Positions 17,755-26,433 of a stretch of 64,000 nt of DNA are shown here, piece after piece (within the stretch, counting starts at the first letter, position 1; each line of letters opens with the position of its first letter). A program made the translations under genes and the position numbers. The notes under the pieces were generated by a model that did no database searches, was not told where the DNA came from, and was given only the letters and a program-made list of their open reading frames with translations. The DNA comes from an uncultured Clostridia bacterium. GTDB lineage: Bacteria; Bacillota; Clostridia; Christensenellales; UBA1750. The stretch lies in assembly GCA_904393115.1 (NCBI GenBank), contig CAJFMX010000010.1, positions 1 through 64,000 on the forward strand, given 5' to 3'.

Positions 17755-18330
17755 TCAAGGGTTCGGAAGGTTCGCCGCCATGTTTCGGATGGCGCCGAGC
17801 AGCTGGCCGTGGCTCATCCGGCTGACCCGGCCCACCACCTGCTCCGGCGCCTCCTTCATGTCGCACCGGACCCAGTCCAGCATGACCCCGACAAAGGCGT
17901 GTTTGTAGAAATTCGTGATGTACGCCTGGTCTTCCTCGGAGATGGCATAGCCGCGGGAGAGCTCCTTCACCACGTCGATCAGCAGGCCGTAGACCACGCG
18001 GCCCAGATAGGCTTCGATCTGCTCCCGCTGAACGGAGTGATAGACCCCCTCGATGAAGGTCCGGTTTTCGATGACAGCGTGGCACAGGGCGGTAAAGCCC
18101 TCCTGCCAGGTCCGGTAGTCCTTCCGGCCCTGGAGGGCGCGGCCGCCCTCCTCCTGGCAGATCCAGTCGATCAGGTCGTAGATGTCCTGGAAGTGGTAGT
18201 AGAAGGTCATGCGATTCATGCCGCAGTGCGCCGTGATGTCGGAAATCGTGATCTTGGAGAGCGGTTTTTGGGCGAGCAGCGCCTTGAGCGACTCGGCCAG
18301 GGCCCGCTTGGTGAGTTGAGACACGGCCAT
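17755..18330 (-). CDS. TetR-family transcriptional regulator (DhaS-like)
   Basis: 191 residues from ATG 18330; GTG at 18324 is an alternative, better spaced from AAAGGAGGG. The N-terminal helix-turn-helix is ISDITAHCGMNRMTFYYHFQDIYDLIDWI, cited here as its core NRMTFYYHF; the C-terminal half is helical and of the type seen in DhaS-like regulators. Position suggests control of oleate hydratase, probably in response to a fatty acid; the neighbouring inverted repeat may be its site. Both points are inference. Confidence 0.82.
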   Translation of the reverse strand: MAVSQLTKRALAESLKALLAQKPLSKITISDITAHCGMNRMTFYYHFQDIYDLIDWICQEEGGRALQGRKDYRTWQEGFTALCHAVIENRTFIEGVYHSVQREQIEAYLGRVVYGLLIDVVKELSRGYAISEEDQAYITNFYKHAFVGVMLDWVRCDMKEAPEQVVGRVSRMSHGQLLGAIRNMAANLPNP

Positions 18331-18411
18331 CCCTCCTTTCGCCAAGTCCAGTATAGCACAGCGCGGCGGTAAGGAAAAGGGAGACAAGCGCGCGGTTTAA
18401 CACGCATATGG

Positions 18412-18440
18412 TTGACAGTTCGCGTTTCTCATGATAAAAT
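18412..18440 (+). promoter_or_regulatory. Strong promoter of the polyamine operon leader
   Basis: TTGACA (18412-18417), a 17-base spacer and TAAAAT (18435-18440). Expected transcription start is near 18447, about 415 bases before the speA start codon. Confidence 0.8.
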
Positions 18441-18446
18441 GCAGAA

Positions 18447-18836
18447 AGTTTGAAAGGGTCTAGATTGCAGAGTCTTTTCAAAGCAATTATCTGTGCCCCC
18501 CTCCGGGCGGAGGGAAGCCACTGCCGAATGGTAGCCTTGTGCTGCCTTATTGATTGAGTTAAGAGCTCAAATTTTATAAGTTGGTTCCTTCATAACCAAA
18601 ATGCGCCTGTGCGCAGACTTGTGAAACGGTCAATAAGAGTAGTAAAAGTAGAATTGCTATATAGACTCTGATCACCCCGTCCCGCTTGAAACCGAATCTC
18701 TCCCCGCCGCGATGCCGCCCCCTGTCCCTTAGCAGGGGAGGGCGCCGCTGCGCAGGCCGTCTCCACGCTGCCAGGGCCGGGAGCTTGTTCAAGAGGAACG
18801 CGCAAGTTGTGCAGGAGCACGGCTTGCGCGTTTTTT
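18447..18836 (+). ncRNA. Candidate structured leader RNA of the polyamine operon, class not recognised
   Basis: The transcript from 18412-18440 has about 390 untranslated bases before a terminator. Helices visible by eye: TTTGAAAGGGT (18449-18459) with GTCTTTTCAAA (18472-18482), 11 pairs including wobbles; CCCTCC/GGAGGG near 18499-18514; TTGGTT/AACCAA near 18581-18599; TGCGC/GCGCA near 18602-18615; CCCCTG/CAGGGG near 18720-18738; and the terminator stem at 18797-18832. A leader with a terminator just ahead of the first gene is the layout of riboswitches and attenuators. No consensus of a known class (T-box, SAM, lysine, guanidine, cobalamin) could be matched. A separate small RNA such as a 6S-like RNA in the first 150 bases is an alternative. 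Confidence 0.45.
18797..18836 (+). terminator. Terminator in the leader, 26 bases before speA
   Basis: AACGCGCAAG (18797-18806) pairs perfectly with CTTGCGCGTT (18823-18832), followed by a T tract to 18836. It sits immediately upstream of the speA RBS, so readthrough must be controlled or a second promoter must exist. Confidence 0.8.
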
Positions 18837-18861
18837 GTTGTGTTGTGGCCGAAAGGAGGGA

Positions 18862-20328
18862 ATGGAATTGCAAAACCGTCGAATGCAGCTGGACCAAAGG
18901 CGCGCCCCCATCTATGAAGCGCTGGAAAACTTCCGGCGCATGCGGGTGGTGCCCTTTGACGTGCCCGGCCACAAGCATGGCCGGGGCAACCCGGAGCTGA
19001 CGGCGTTCCTCGGGCAGCAGTGCGTGGGCGTGGACGTCAACAGCATGAAGCCCCTGGACAACCTCTGCCACCCCGTCTCCGTCATCCAAGAGGCGGAGGA
19101 GCTGGCGGCCGACGCCTTTGGCGCGGCCCACGCCTTCCTCATGGTGGGCGGGACGACCAGCTCCGTGCAGAGCATGGTCCTGACGGCCTGCAAGCGCGGG
19201 GACGAGATCATCCTGCCCCGCAACGTGCACAGGAGCGTCATCAACGCGCTGGTGCTCTGCGGGGCCGTGCCGGTCTACGTGAACCCGGAGGTCAACCAGA
19301 GGCTGGGCATCTCCCTGGGGATGCGGCGCGAGGAGGTGGCCAAGGCCATCGCCGAGCACCCGAAGGCCGTGGCCGTCCTGGTCAACAACCCCACCTACTA
19401 CGGCGTGTGCAGCGACCTGCGCGCCATCGTGCAGATGGCCCACAGCGCCGGGATGCTGTGCCTGGCGGACGAGGCGCACGGCACCCACTTTTACTTTGGC
19501 GGCGGCCTTCCGGTCTCCGCCATGGCCGCGGGGGCGGACATGGCCGCGGTCTCCATGCACAAGAGCGGCGGGAGCCTGACGCAGTCCAGCCTGCTGCTGG
19601 TCGGGCCGAACGTCCACGCCGGGTACGTGCGCCAGATCATCAACCTCACCCAGACCACCTCGGGCAGCTACCTGCTGCTCTCCAGCCTGGACATCAGCCG
19701 GCGGAACCTCGCCCTGCGCGGCCGCGCGATGTTCCACCAGGTGGCGGACATGGCCGAATACGCCCGGCAGGAGATCAACGCCGTGGGCGGCTACTACGCC
19801 TTTGGCCGGGAGATCATGAACGGCAACTCCGTGTTCGACTTTGACAGCACGAAGCTCAGCGTCCACACGCGCGACATCGGCCTTGCCGGCATCGAGGTCT
19901 ACGACATCCTGCGCGACGAGTACGACATCCAGATCGAATTCGGGGACATCGGCAACATCCTGGCCTATCTCTCCATGGGCGACCGGCCCCAGGAGCTGGA
20001 GCGCCTCGTCAGCGCCCTGGCCGAGATCCGCCGCCGCTACCAGCGGGACAGCGCGGGCCTGCTCAGCCAGGAGTACATTGCCCCGGAGGTCGTCATCAGC
20101 CCGCAGGACGCCTTTTACGCCGAGAAGGTCAGCCTGCCGCTGGAGGAGTGCGTCGGGCACGTGTGCAGCGAATTCGTCATGTGCTACCCGCCCGGCATCC
20201 CGATCCTGGCGCCGGGCGAGCGCATCACAAAGGAGATCCTGGAGCACATCCAGTACGCGAAGGAAAAGGGATGCAGCATGACCGGGCCCGAGGACCCGGA
20301 GATCCACCGCATCAACGTTTTGACCTGA
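18862..20328 (+). CDS. speA: Arginine decarboxylase, Orn/Lys/Arg decarboxylase class I fold
   Basis: 488 residues from ATG 18862 (AAAGGAGGG upstream but only 2 bases away; TTG 18868 is better spaced). PLP enzyme of the class found in Bacillus SpeA: VVPFDVPGHKHGRGNPEL near the N-terminus, FLMVGGTTSSVQSM for the phosphate loop, DEAHGTHFYF for the Asp that contacts PLP, and SMHKSGGSLTQSS with the Schiff-base Lys near residue 233. Arginine rather than lysine or ornithine is inferred from the agmatinase and spermidine synthase genes that follow. It makes agmatine, first step to putrescine. Confidence 0.85.
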   Translation: MELQNRRMQLDQRRAPIYEALENFRRMRVVPFDVPGHKHGRGNPELTAFLGQQCVGVDVNSMKPLDNLCHPVSVIQEAEELAADAFGAAHAFLMVGGTTSSVQSMVLTACKRGDEIILPRNVHRSVINALVLCGAVPVYVNPEVNQRLGISLGMRREEVAKAIAEHPKAVAVLVNNPTYYGVCSDLRAIVQMAHSAGMLCLADEAHGTHFYFGGGLPVSAMAAGADMAAVSMHKSGGSLTQSSLLLVGPNVHAGYVRQIINLTQTTSGSYLLLSSLDISRRNLALRGRAMFHQVADMAEYARQEINAVGGYYAFGREIMNGNSVFDFDSTKLSVHTRDIGLAGIEVYDILRDEYDIQIEFGDIGNILAYLSMGDRPQELERLVSALAEIRRRYQRDSAGLLSQEYIAPEVVISPQDAFYAEKVSLPLEECVGHVCSEFVMCYPPGIPILAPGERITKEILEHIQYAKEKGCSMTGPEDPEIHRINVLT

Positions 20329-20341
20329 GAGGGGGAAGGAT

Positions 20342-21196
20342 ATGGAACTGTGGTTCAGCGAATTTCACACGCCCGACGTGCAGCACAGCATCCGGGTGAC
20401 GAGGCACCTGTACTCCAAGCGGAGCGAGTATCAGCAGATCGACATCCTGGAGACGCCGGAGTTTGGCCGGGTCCTGACGCTGGATGGGAACGTGATGCTC
20501 ACCGAGCGGGACGAGTTCATCTACGATGAGATGATCACCCACGTGCCCATGGCGGTCCACACCGGCATCCGGGACGTGCTGGTCATCGGCGCGGGGGACG
20601 GCGGCGTCGTGCGGGAGCTGACGCGCTACGACCGCGTGGAGCGCATCGACCTTGTCGAGATGGATCCCATGGTCGTGGAGGCCTGCCGCACGTATCTGCC
20701 CAGCAACGCCTGCCGCATGGACGACCGCCGCGTCCACATCCACTTTGAGAACGCGCTCAAGTTCATCCGGCGGTGCGAGGCGGAGTACGACCTGATCATC
20801 GTGGACTCCACCGACCCCTTCGGCCCCTCGGAGGGGCTGTTCACGCGCGAGTTCTACGGCAACTGCCACAACGCCCTGCGCGAGGACGGCATCATGGTCA
20901 ACCAGCAGGGCAGCCCCTTCTACGCCGAGGACGCCAAGGCCATGCAGCGCAGCCACAAGAACATCGTCAAGACCTTCCCCATCAGCCGGGTCTACCAGGC
21001 GCACATCCCCACCTATGCCGCGGGGTACTGGCTCTTCGGCTTTGCCAGCAAGAAGTATCACCCCATCGACGACCTGGACGCCCAGGCCTGGAGCAAGCTG
21101 AACCTGCACACGCGCTATTACACGCCGCGCCTGCACATCGGCGCCTTCTACCTGCCCGCGTTCCTGGAGGAGATGCTCGAGGAGGTGGAGGAATGA
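20342..21196 (+). CDS. speE: Polyamine aminopropyltransferase (spermidine synthase)
   Basis: 284 residues. It transfers aminopropyl from decarboxylated S-adenosylmethionine to putrescine (or agmatine in some relatives). Family motifs: LDGNVMLTERDEFIYDEM, the nucleotide-binding VIGAGDGGVVRELTRYD, and IVDSTDPFGPSEGLF with the catalytic Asp. GAGGGGGAAGG precedes the ATG, and the last bases overlap the agmatinase start. No S-adenosylmethionine decarboxylase gene is in the operon, so the donor must come from elsewhere. Confidence 0.92.
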   Translation: MELWFSEFHTPDVQHSIRVTRHLYSKRSEYQQIDILETPEFGRVLTLDGNVMLTERDEFIYDEMITHVPMAVHTGIRDVLVIGAGDGGVVRELTRYDRVERIDLVEMDPMVVEACRTYLPSNACRMDDRRVHIHFENALKFIRRCEAEYDLIIVDSTDPFGPSEGLFTREFYGNCHNALREDGIMVNQQGSPFYAEDAKAMQRSHKNIVKTFPISRVYQAHIPTYAAGYWLFGFASKKYHPIDDLDAQAWSKLNLHTRYYTPRLHIGAFYLPAFLEEMLEEVEE

Positions 21197-22065
21197 TGCG
21201 CCCGAACATCGAGACGTTCCTCGGCTGCGACAGCGACTACGAGCGCGCGTCCGTCGTGCTCTACGGCGCGCCGTTTGACTCCACGACCAGCTTCCGGCCG
21301 GGTGCGCGCTTCGGCCCCTCGGCCATGCGGCACGAGAGCTTCGGCCTGGAGACGTACAGCCCCTACCAGGACCGGGACCTTGGCGACTGCGCGGTCTTTG
21401 ACAGCGGGGACCTGGAGCTCTGCTTTGGCAGCGCGGAGAGGGCGCTTGCGGACATCGAGGCGCGGGCGGAGGAGATCCTGCGGGATGGGAAGTTCCCCCT
21501 GCTGCTGGGCGGCGAGCACCTGGTGACGCTCGGCGCGGTGCGCGCGCTCGCGCGGCGGCACCCGGACCTGCACATCGTCCACTTCGACGCCCACGCGGAC
21601 CTGCGCGACGACTACCTGGGCGCAAAGCTCAGCCACGCCTGCGTGCTCCGGCGCTGTCACGAGATCCTGGGAGACGGGCGCATCCACCAGTTCTGCATCC
21701 GCAGCGGGGAGAGGGAGGAGTTCCGCTTCGCAAAGGCGCACACGGACCTGCACCCCTTTTCCTTCGACGGCCTTGCGCAGACCGTGGAGGCGCTGATCGC
21801 GCAGGGCGCGCCCGTGTACCTGACGATCGACCTGGACTGCCTGGACCCCTCGGCCTTCCCCGGCACGGGCACGCCGGAGGCCGGCGGCGTCACCTTCCTC
21901 CAACTCCTGGAGGCCGTGCGCCGCACCTGCACCACGCGCATCGTCGGCGCGGACGTAAACGAATTGGCCCCGGGCCTGGACGCCAGCGGCGTGTCCACGG
22001 CCACGGCCTGCAAGGTTCTGCGGGAGCTCCTGCTGGCGCTGCCGGCGGGGAAGCCCGCACTCTAA
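21193..22065 (+). CDS. speB: Agmatinase (ureohydrolase family)
   Basis: 290 residues (ATG 21193 or 21196; the two are adjacent and the first overlaps the speE stop). It hydrolyses agmatine to putrescine and urea with a dimanganese centre. The metal ligands are visible: GGEHLVTLG, HFDAHADLRDDY and TIDLDCLDPSAFPGTGTPE. Its place after speA and speE supports agmatinase over arginase or guanidinobutyrase. Confidence 0.9.
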   Translation: MMRPNIETFLGCDSDYERASVVLYGAPFDSTTSFRPGARFGPSAMRHESFGLETYSPYQDRDLGDCAVFDSGDLELCFGSAERALADIEARAEEILRDGKFPLLLGGEHLVTLGAVRALARRHPDLHIVHFDAHADLRDDYLGAKLSHACVLRRCHEILGDGRIHQFCIRSGEREEFRFAKAHTDLHPFSFDGLAQTVEALIAQGAPVYLTIDLDCLDPSAFPGTGTPEAGGVTFLQLLEAVRRTCTTRIVGADVNELAPGLDASGVSTATACKVLRELLLALPAGKPAL

Positions 22066-22096
22066 ATTCAAAGCATTGCAAAGGAGCGTGATCTTG

Positions 22097-23356
22097 ATGA
22101 GCAAGGTTCTCGTCATCGGCTGCGGCGGCGTCGCCTCCGTCGCCATCCAGAAGTGCTGCCAGGTCAGCGAGGTGTTCACCGACCTGTGCATCGCCAGCCG
22201 CACAAAGTCCAAGTGCGACCGCCTCGCCGCGGAGCTTGCGGGCAAGACCGCGACCCGCATCACCGCCGCCCAGGTCGACGCCAACGACGTGCAGCAGGTC
22301 GTCGACCTCATCCGCAGCTACGGCCCGGACCTGGTGATGAACATCGCCCTGCCCTACCAGGACCTGACCATCATGGAGGCCTGCCTCACCTGCGGCGTCC
22401 ACTACCTGGACACCGCCAATTACGAGCCGGAGGACACCAACGACCCCGCCTGGCGCGCGGTCTACGAGGCGCGCTGCAAGGAGGCCGGCTTCTCCGCGTA
22501 CTTCGACTACAGCTGGCAGTGGGCCTACAAGAAGCGCTTTGCGGAGGCGGGCCTTACCGCCCTGCTCGGCTGCGGCTTTGACCCCGGCGTCACCCAGGCC
22601 TACTGCGCCTACGCCAAGAAGCACGAGTTCGACACCATCGACACCATCGACATCCTGGACTGCAACGGCGGCGACCACGGCTATCCCTTTGCCACCAACT
22701 TCAACCCGGAGGTCAACCTGCGCGAGGTTTCCGCGCCCGGCAGCTACTGGGAGGACGGCCATTGGATCGAGGTCGAACCCATGAGCATCCACCGCGAGTA
22801 CGACTTTGACCAGGTCGGCCGCAAGGACATGTACCTGCTCCACCACGAGGAGATCGAGAGCCTGGCCAAGAACCTGCCCGAGGTGCGGCGCATCCGCTTC
22901 TTCATGACGTTCGGGCAGAGCTATCTGACCCACATGAAGTGCCTGGAGAACGTGGGGATGCTCTCCACCGAGCCCGTGGAGTTCGAGGGCCACAAGATCG
23001 TGCCCATCCAGTTCCTCAAGGCCCTGCTGCCCGACCCGGCCAGCCTCGGCCCGCGCACGAAGGGCAAGACCAACATCGGCTGCATCTTCACCGGCAAGAA
23101 GGACGGCAAGGACAAGACCTACTACATCTACAACGTCTGCGACCACCAGGCCTGCTACCGCGAGGTCGGCAGCCAGGCCATCAGCTACACCACGGGCGTG
23201 CCCGCCATGTGCGCCGCGCTGCTGCTCCTGCAGGGGACCTGGCGCAGGCCCGGCGTCTACACCGTCGAGGAGCTCGACCCCGATCCCTTCCTGGAGGCGC
23301 TGGACCGCTACGGCCTGCCAAAGAGCGAGTCCCGCGCGCCGGCGCTGGTGGACTGA
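22097..23356 (+). CDS. Carboxynorspermidine/carboxyspermidine dehydrogenase (saccharopine dehydrogenase fold)
   Basis: 419 residues from ATG 22097 with AAAGGAG upstream. It condenses putrescine or diaminopropane with aspartate semialdehyde, using NADPH, to give carboxyspermidine or carboxynorspermidine. The N-terminal dinucleotide motif is VLVIGCGGVASVAIQKC, followed by family-typical LDTANYEPED and GCGFDPGVTQAYCAYA. The substrate assignment rests on the next gene, nspC, and on the putrescine-forming genes upstream. Relatives are often labelled saccharopine dehydrogenase; lysine metabolism genes are absent here. Confidence 0.88.
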   Translation: MSKVLVIGCGGVASVAIQKCCQVSEVFTDLCIASRTKSKCDRLAAELAGKTATRITAAQVDANDVQQVVDLIRSYGPDLVMNIALPYQDLTIMEACLTCGVHYLDTANYEPEDTNDPAWRAVYEARCKEAGFSAYFDYSWQWAYKKRFAEAGLTALLGCGFDPGVTQAYCAYAKKHEFDTIDTIDILDCNGGDHGYPFATNFNPEVNLREVSAPGSYWEDGHWIEVEPMSIHREYDFDQVGRKDMYLLHHEEIESLAKNLPEVRRIRFFMTFGQSYLTHMKCLENVGMLSTEPVEFEGHKIVPIQFLKALLPDPASLGPRTKGKTNIGCIFTGKKDGKDKTYYIYNVCDHQACYREVGSQAISYTTGVPAMCAALLLLQGTWRRPGVYTVEELDPDPFLEALDRYGLPKSESRAPALVD

Positions 23357-24579
23357 TGCGGCCCGACGCGCGCCCGCCCTTTGCGGGCCTTGCCGGGAGA
23401 GATCCGCGGGCGCTGTTCTCCGCCCTGCCCACGCCCTGCTATGTGCTGGACGAGGCCGCCCTGCGAAAAAACGGCGAGATCCTGCGGGACCTCGCTAAGC
23501 GCACGGGCTGTCGCGTGCTCCTGGCGCAGAAGGCGTTCTCCAACTTCAACCTCTACCCGGTCCTTGCGCCGTACCTTGCCGGCACGGAGGCCAGCGGCCT
23601 GTTCGAGGCGCGCCTTGGGGCGGAGGAGATGCCGGGCAAGGAAGTGCACGTCTTCTGCGCGGCCTACCGCGAGGAGGAGTTTGCGGATATTTTGCGGTAC
23701 GCGGACCACATCGTCTTCAACTCCCCGCGCCAGCTCGCCAAGTTCGGCCCCGCGGCCAGGCGCGCGGGCAAGAGCCTGGGCCTGCGCCTGAACCCGGAGT
23801 GCTCTACGCAAGGAACCCACGAGATCTACGACCCCTGCGCCCCGGGCAGCCGCCTGGGCACGACGCGCGCCCAGTGGGACGCGCAGATGACGCCGGAGCT
23901 GCTGAACCTGCTGGACGGCCTGCACTTCCACACGCTCTGCGAGCAGGATTCCGACGCGCTCGAGCAGACGCTCGAGGCGGTCGCCGCGCGCTTTGGCGAC
24001 GTGCTGCCGCGGATGCAGTGGCTGAACTTTGGCGGCGGCCACCACATCACCCGGCCGGGATACGACCTGGAGCGCCTCGTGCGCTGCATCCGCCGCGCGC
24101 AGGCGGAGTGGGGCGTGACGGTCTACCTCGAGCCGGGCGAGGCCTGCGCGCTCAACGCGGGGTACCTCGCAAGCCGCGTGCTGGACGTCCTGCAAAATGG
24201 AGAGACGCGCATCGCCGTCCTGGACGCCAGCGCCGCCTGCCACATGCCGGACGTGCTGGAGATGCCCTACCGCCCGCCCCTCTACGGCGCGGAGGCGGCT
24301 GACGATGCGGGGGCCGAACCTCGGCCGGGATGTGAGGTCTACCGCCTGGCCGGGCCGACGTGCTTGGCCGGGGACGTGATCGGGGACTACGGCTTCGACG
24401 CGCCCCTTGCGGAGGGGGACCTGCTGCTCTTCGGAGACATGGCCATCTACACCACCTGCAAGAACAACACCTTCAACGGCATGCCCCTGCCCGCCATCTA
24501 CGCCCTGCGCGAGGGCGGGGCGCTGGAGCCGCTGCGCACCTTCGGTTACGAGGACTTCAAGACCCGCCTGGGCACGTGA
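23356..24579 (+). CDS. nspC: Carboxynorspermidine/carboxyspermidine decarboxylase
   Basis: 407 residues, alanine-racemase-fold PLP decarboxylase. It decarboxylates carboxyspermidine to spermidine (or the nor form). Motifs: LPTPCYVLDEAALRKN, VLLAQKAFSNFNLYP with the PLP Lys, GLHFHTLCEQ, WLNFGGGHHI and LEPGEACALNAGYL. The ATG overlaps the upstream TGA. Together with the dehydrogenase it provides a spermidine route that does not use decarboxylated SAM, alongside SpeE. Confidence 0.92.
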   Translation: MRPDARPPFAGLAGRDPRALFSALPTPCYVLDEAALRKNGEILRDLAKRTGCRVLLAQKAFSNFNLYPVLAPYLAGTEASGLFEARLGAEEMPGKEVHVFCAAYREEEFADILRYADHIVFNSPRQLAKFGPAARRAGKSLGLRLNPECSTQGTHEIYDPCAPGSRLGTTRAQWDAQMTPELLNLLDGLHFHTLCEQDSDALEQTLEAVAARFGDVLPRMQWLNFGGGHHITRPGYDLERLVRCIRRAQAEWGVTVYLEPGEACALNAGYLASRVLDVLQNGETRIAVLDASAACHMPDVLEMPYRPPLYGAEAADDAGAEPRPGCEVYRLAGPTCLAGDVIGDYGFDAPLAEGDLLLFGDMAIYTTCKNNTFNGMPLPAIYALREGGALEPLRTFGYEDFKTRLGT

Positions 24580-24592
24580 GCGCCCGGCCCCC

Positions 24593-24647
24593 AAAAAAGG
24601 CACGCCGCCCCGGTCCGAGAATTGCTCGGGCCGGGGCGGCGCGTTTT
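24593..24647 (+). terminator. Bidirectional terminator between nspC and the solute-binding lipoprotein gene
   Basis: A 17-bp stem (24603-24619 with 24625-24641, one wobble) has TTTT on the right and AAAAAA (24593-24598) on the left, so it can end transcripts from both sides. Confidence 0.9.
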
Positions 24648-24669
24648 GCGGCAAAGGGGGGAGAGGGGA

Positions 24670-26379
24670 TCAGCGGGATTCGGCCAGGCCGCCGTTGCGC
24701 ACCCACTCCATCATCTCGTCCGGGTCGGTGGGGATGTACTCGTAGGCGTTGAGGTCGTCCAGCACGGGCTGCACCTGCGGCATCATCTCCGCGATCCAGG
24801 CGCGCCAGTCCGCCTCGATGGTGTCGCCCGTGGAGTTGGCCAGAAGGTCGATGACCTTGGCCTTGGTCTGGGCGGTGAAGGTGCCCAGCTTGTCCTTGTT
24901 GGGCGTGGTGGTGTAGGTCTGCACGTAGTCCAGGACCTTGACCTTGTCGCCGATGTTCTCGACGCTCCAATCCATGGCGCTGCGCACGTCCTCGACGTCC
25001 TGCGGGTTCTTGGAGACGTTGGTGAAGTTGGCCGCGTTGTCGTAGACGGAAAGGCGCGTGTAGTACTCGCGGAAGGGATAGGGATCGACGTAGGTGCCGG
25101 CCTCGTCCTTTTCCCAGAGCAGGTTGATGGAGCCGTCGTCATTCACGGTGAAGTCCGTGCCCTCCAGGCCGTACAGGCCCAGGTTCAGCCCCTCCGGGGA
25201 GAGGTTCCAGTCCTGTGTGGCGAGGAAGCGGTCCTTCTGCGCGTCCGTGGCCTTCAGGGAGAAGGCGACGCAGGACCAGTAGCTGGCGACCGCGTGCTGG
25301 TAGAACTCGTCCTCCGTGCCGGGGTTGGAGATCTTGGCGATGGCGTAGACCTTGTCGCGCTCCAGGGAGGGGTCGACCTTGATCATGTCGTCGCGGACCT
25401 GGGAGACAAAGCCCAGGGACAGGTTCTGCGCCATGGCGCCCATCTGCCCGGCGACGTACAGCTCGCGGTAGAGCGTCTCGCTGGAGTCGATGACGTTGTC
25501 CGGCCAGATGATGCCGCGATCGTAGAGGTCCTTGACGATCTTCAGGCCCTCGATGTAGGCGTCCGTGGACGGGTACCAGACGTACTGGCCGTCCATCTCG
25601 ATGTAGCCGGGCTCCTCAAAGGTCCAGGGCGTGGGGTTCGTCTGCCAGATGCCCAGGATGTCCGGGAAGTAGCCCATGCGGGTGCACAGGCCGTAGGTGT
25701 TGCCCGCGCCGTTTCCGCCGGGGTCCTGCTCGATGAAGGCCTGCAGCAGGTTCATGAACTCGTCCCAGGTGTAGACGTCGCCCTCGTTGCGCATGCCGAG
25801 CTTCTCCGCCCAGTCCGCGCGGTAGCCGATGCCCATGTTGATCATGAAGTCGTAGGAGGCGGAGTCGCGCATGGCGGGCAGGGACATGAGCTTGCCGTCA
25901 AAGGTGCACAGCTCGTCGCCGAGCATGGCCTCCTGGTCGTACATGGCCTGGATGTTCGGATAGGCGTCCAGGCTCGGCACCTCGGCGAACATGCCGGAGT
26001 TCATCCAGGTGATGTACTCGGAGTAGATCACGTCGTTCAGGCCGATCCAGACCACGTCCGGCAGGTCGTCCGTCGCGATCCAGATGCGCAGCTTGTCAAA
26101 GCGCTCGGCGTACTGCAGGGGCACCCAGTCCACGGTGAAGTTGAACTTGTCCGTGTAATAGTTCCACAGGGCGTCGTCCTCGGCGGGCGGGTCGGAGGTG
26201 GTGTTCATGGTGAAGGTGACGTGCTCGGCAAACGCGCTGTCGGTTTCGGCGGCAGGCGCTTCCGGGCTCTGCGCGGCGGGGTCCGCGGCGTCCTCGGGCG
26301 CTTGCGTCGGCGCGGAGCAGGCGACGCAGCCAAGGGCCAGGATCAGGACCAGAGCCAGGGCGAACAGGCGGGTTTTCAT
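24670..26379 (-). CDS. Extracellular solute-binding lipoprotein (LplA type)
   Basis: 569 residues, the length typical of LplA-like binding proteins. Signal peptide MKTRLFALALVLILALGC with lipobox VAC (Cys 21), then an acidic Ala/Pro/Glu linker. The mature region has YTDKFNFTVDWVP, DDLPDVVWIGLNDVI and YTWDEFMNLLQAF, features of this family. AAAGGAGGAG precedes the ATG. It should deliver an oligosaccharide to the two permeases encoded upstream on the same strand. No ATPase gene is present. Confidence 0.9.
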   Translation of the reverse strand: MKTRLFALALVLILALGCVACSAPTQAPEDAADPAAQSPEAPAAETDSAFAEHVTFTMNTTSDPPAEDDALWNYYTDKFNFTVDWVPLQYAERFDKLRIWIATDDLPDVVWIGLNDVIYSEYITWMNSGMFAEVPSLDAYPNIQAMYDQEAMLGDELCTFDGKLMSLPAMRDSASYDFMINMGIGYRADWAEKLGMRNEGDVYTWDEFMNLLQAFIEQDPGGNGAGNTYGLCTRMGYFPDILGIWQTNPTPWTFEEPGYIEMDGQYVWYPSTDAYIEGLKIVKDLYDRGIIWPDNVIDSSETLYRELYVAGQMGAMAQNLSLGFVSQVRDDMIKVDPSLERDKVYAIAKISNPGTEDEFYQHAVASYWSCVAFSLKATDAQKDRFLATQDWNLSPEGLNLGLYGLEGTDFTVNDDGSINLLWEKDEAGTYVDPYPFREYYTRLSVYDNAANFTNVSKNPQDVEDVRSAMDWSVENIGDKVKVLDYVQTYTTTPNKDKLGTFTAQTKAKVIDLLANSTGDTIEADWRAWIAEMMPQVQPVLDDLNAYEYIPTDPDEMMEWVRNGGLAESR

Positions 26380-26433
26380 GGGTTCTCCTCCTTTGTTTTG
26401 GAATGCAGCATGGGGAATCGGGGGAGCGCGGCC

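Noticed and set aside
18481-18620. Similarity of the speA leader to cobalamin, guanidine or 6S RNA
   Set aside because: Single short motifs looked familiar but the full conserved cores were not found, so no class name is given.
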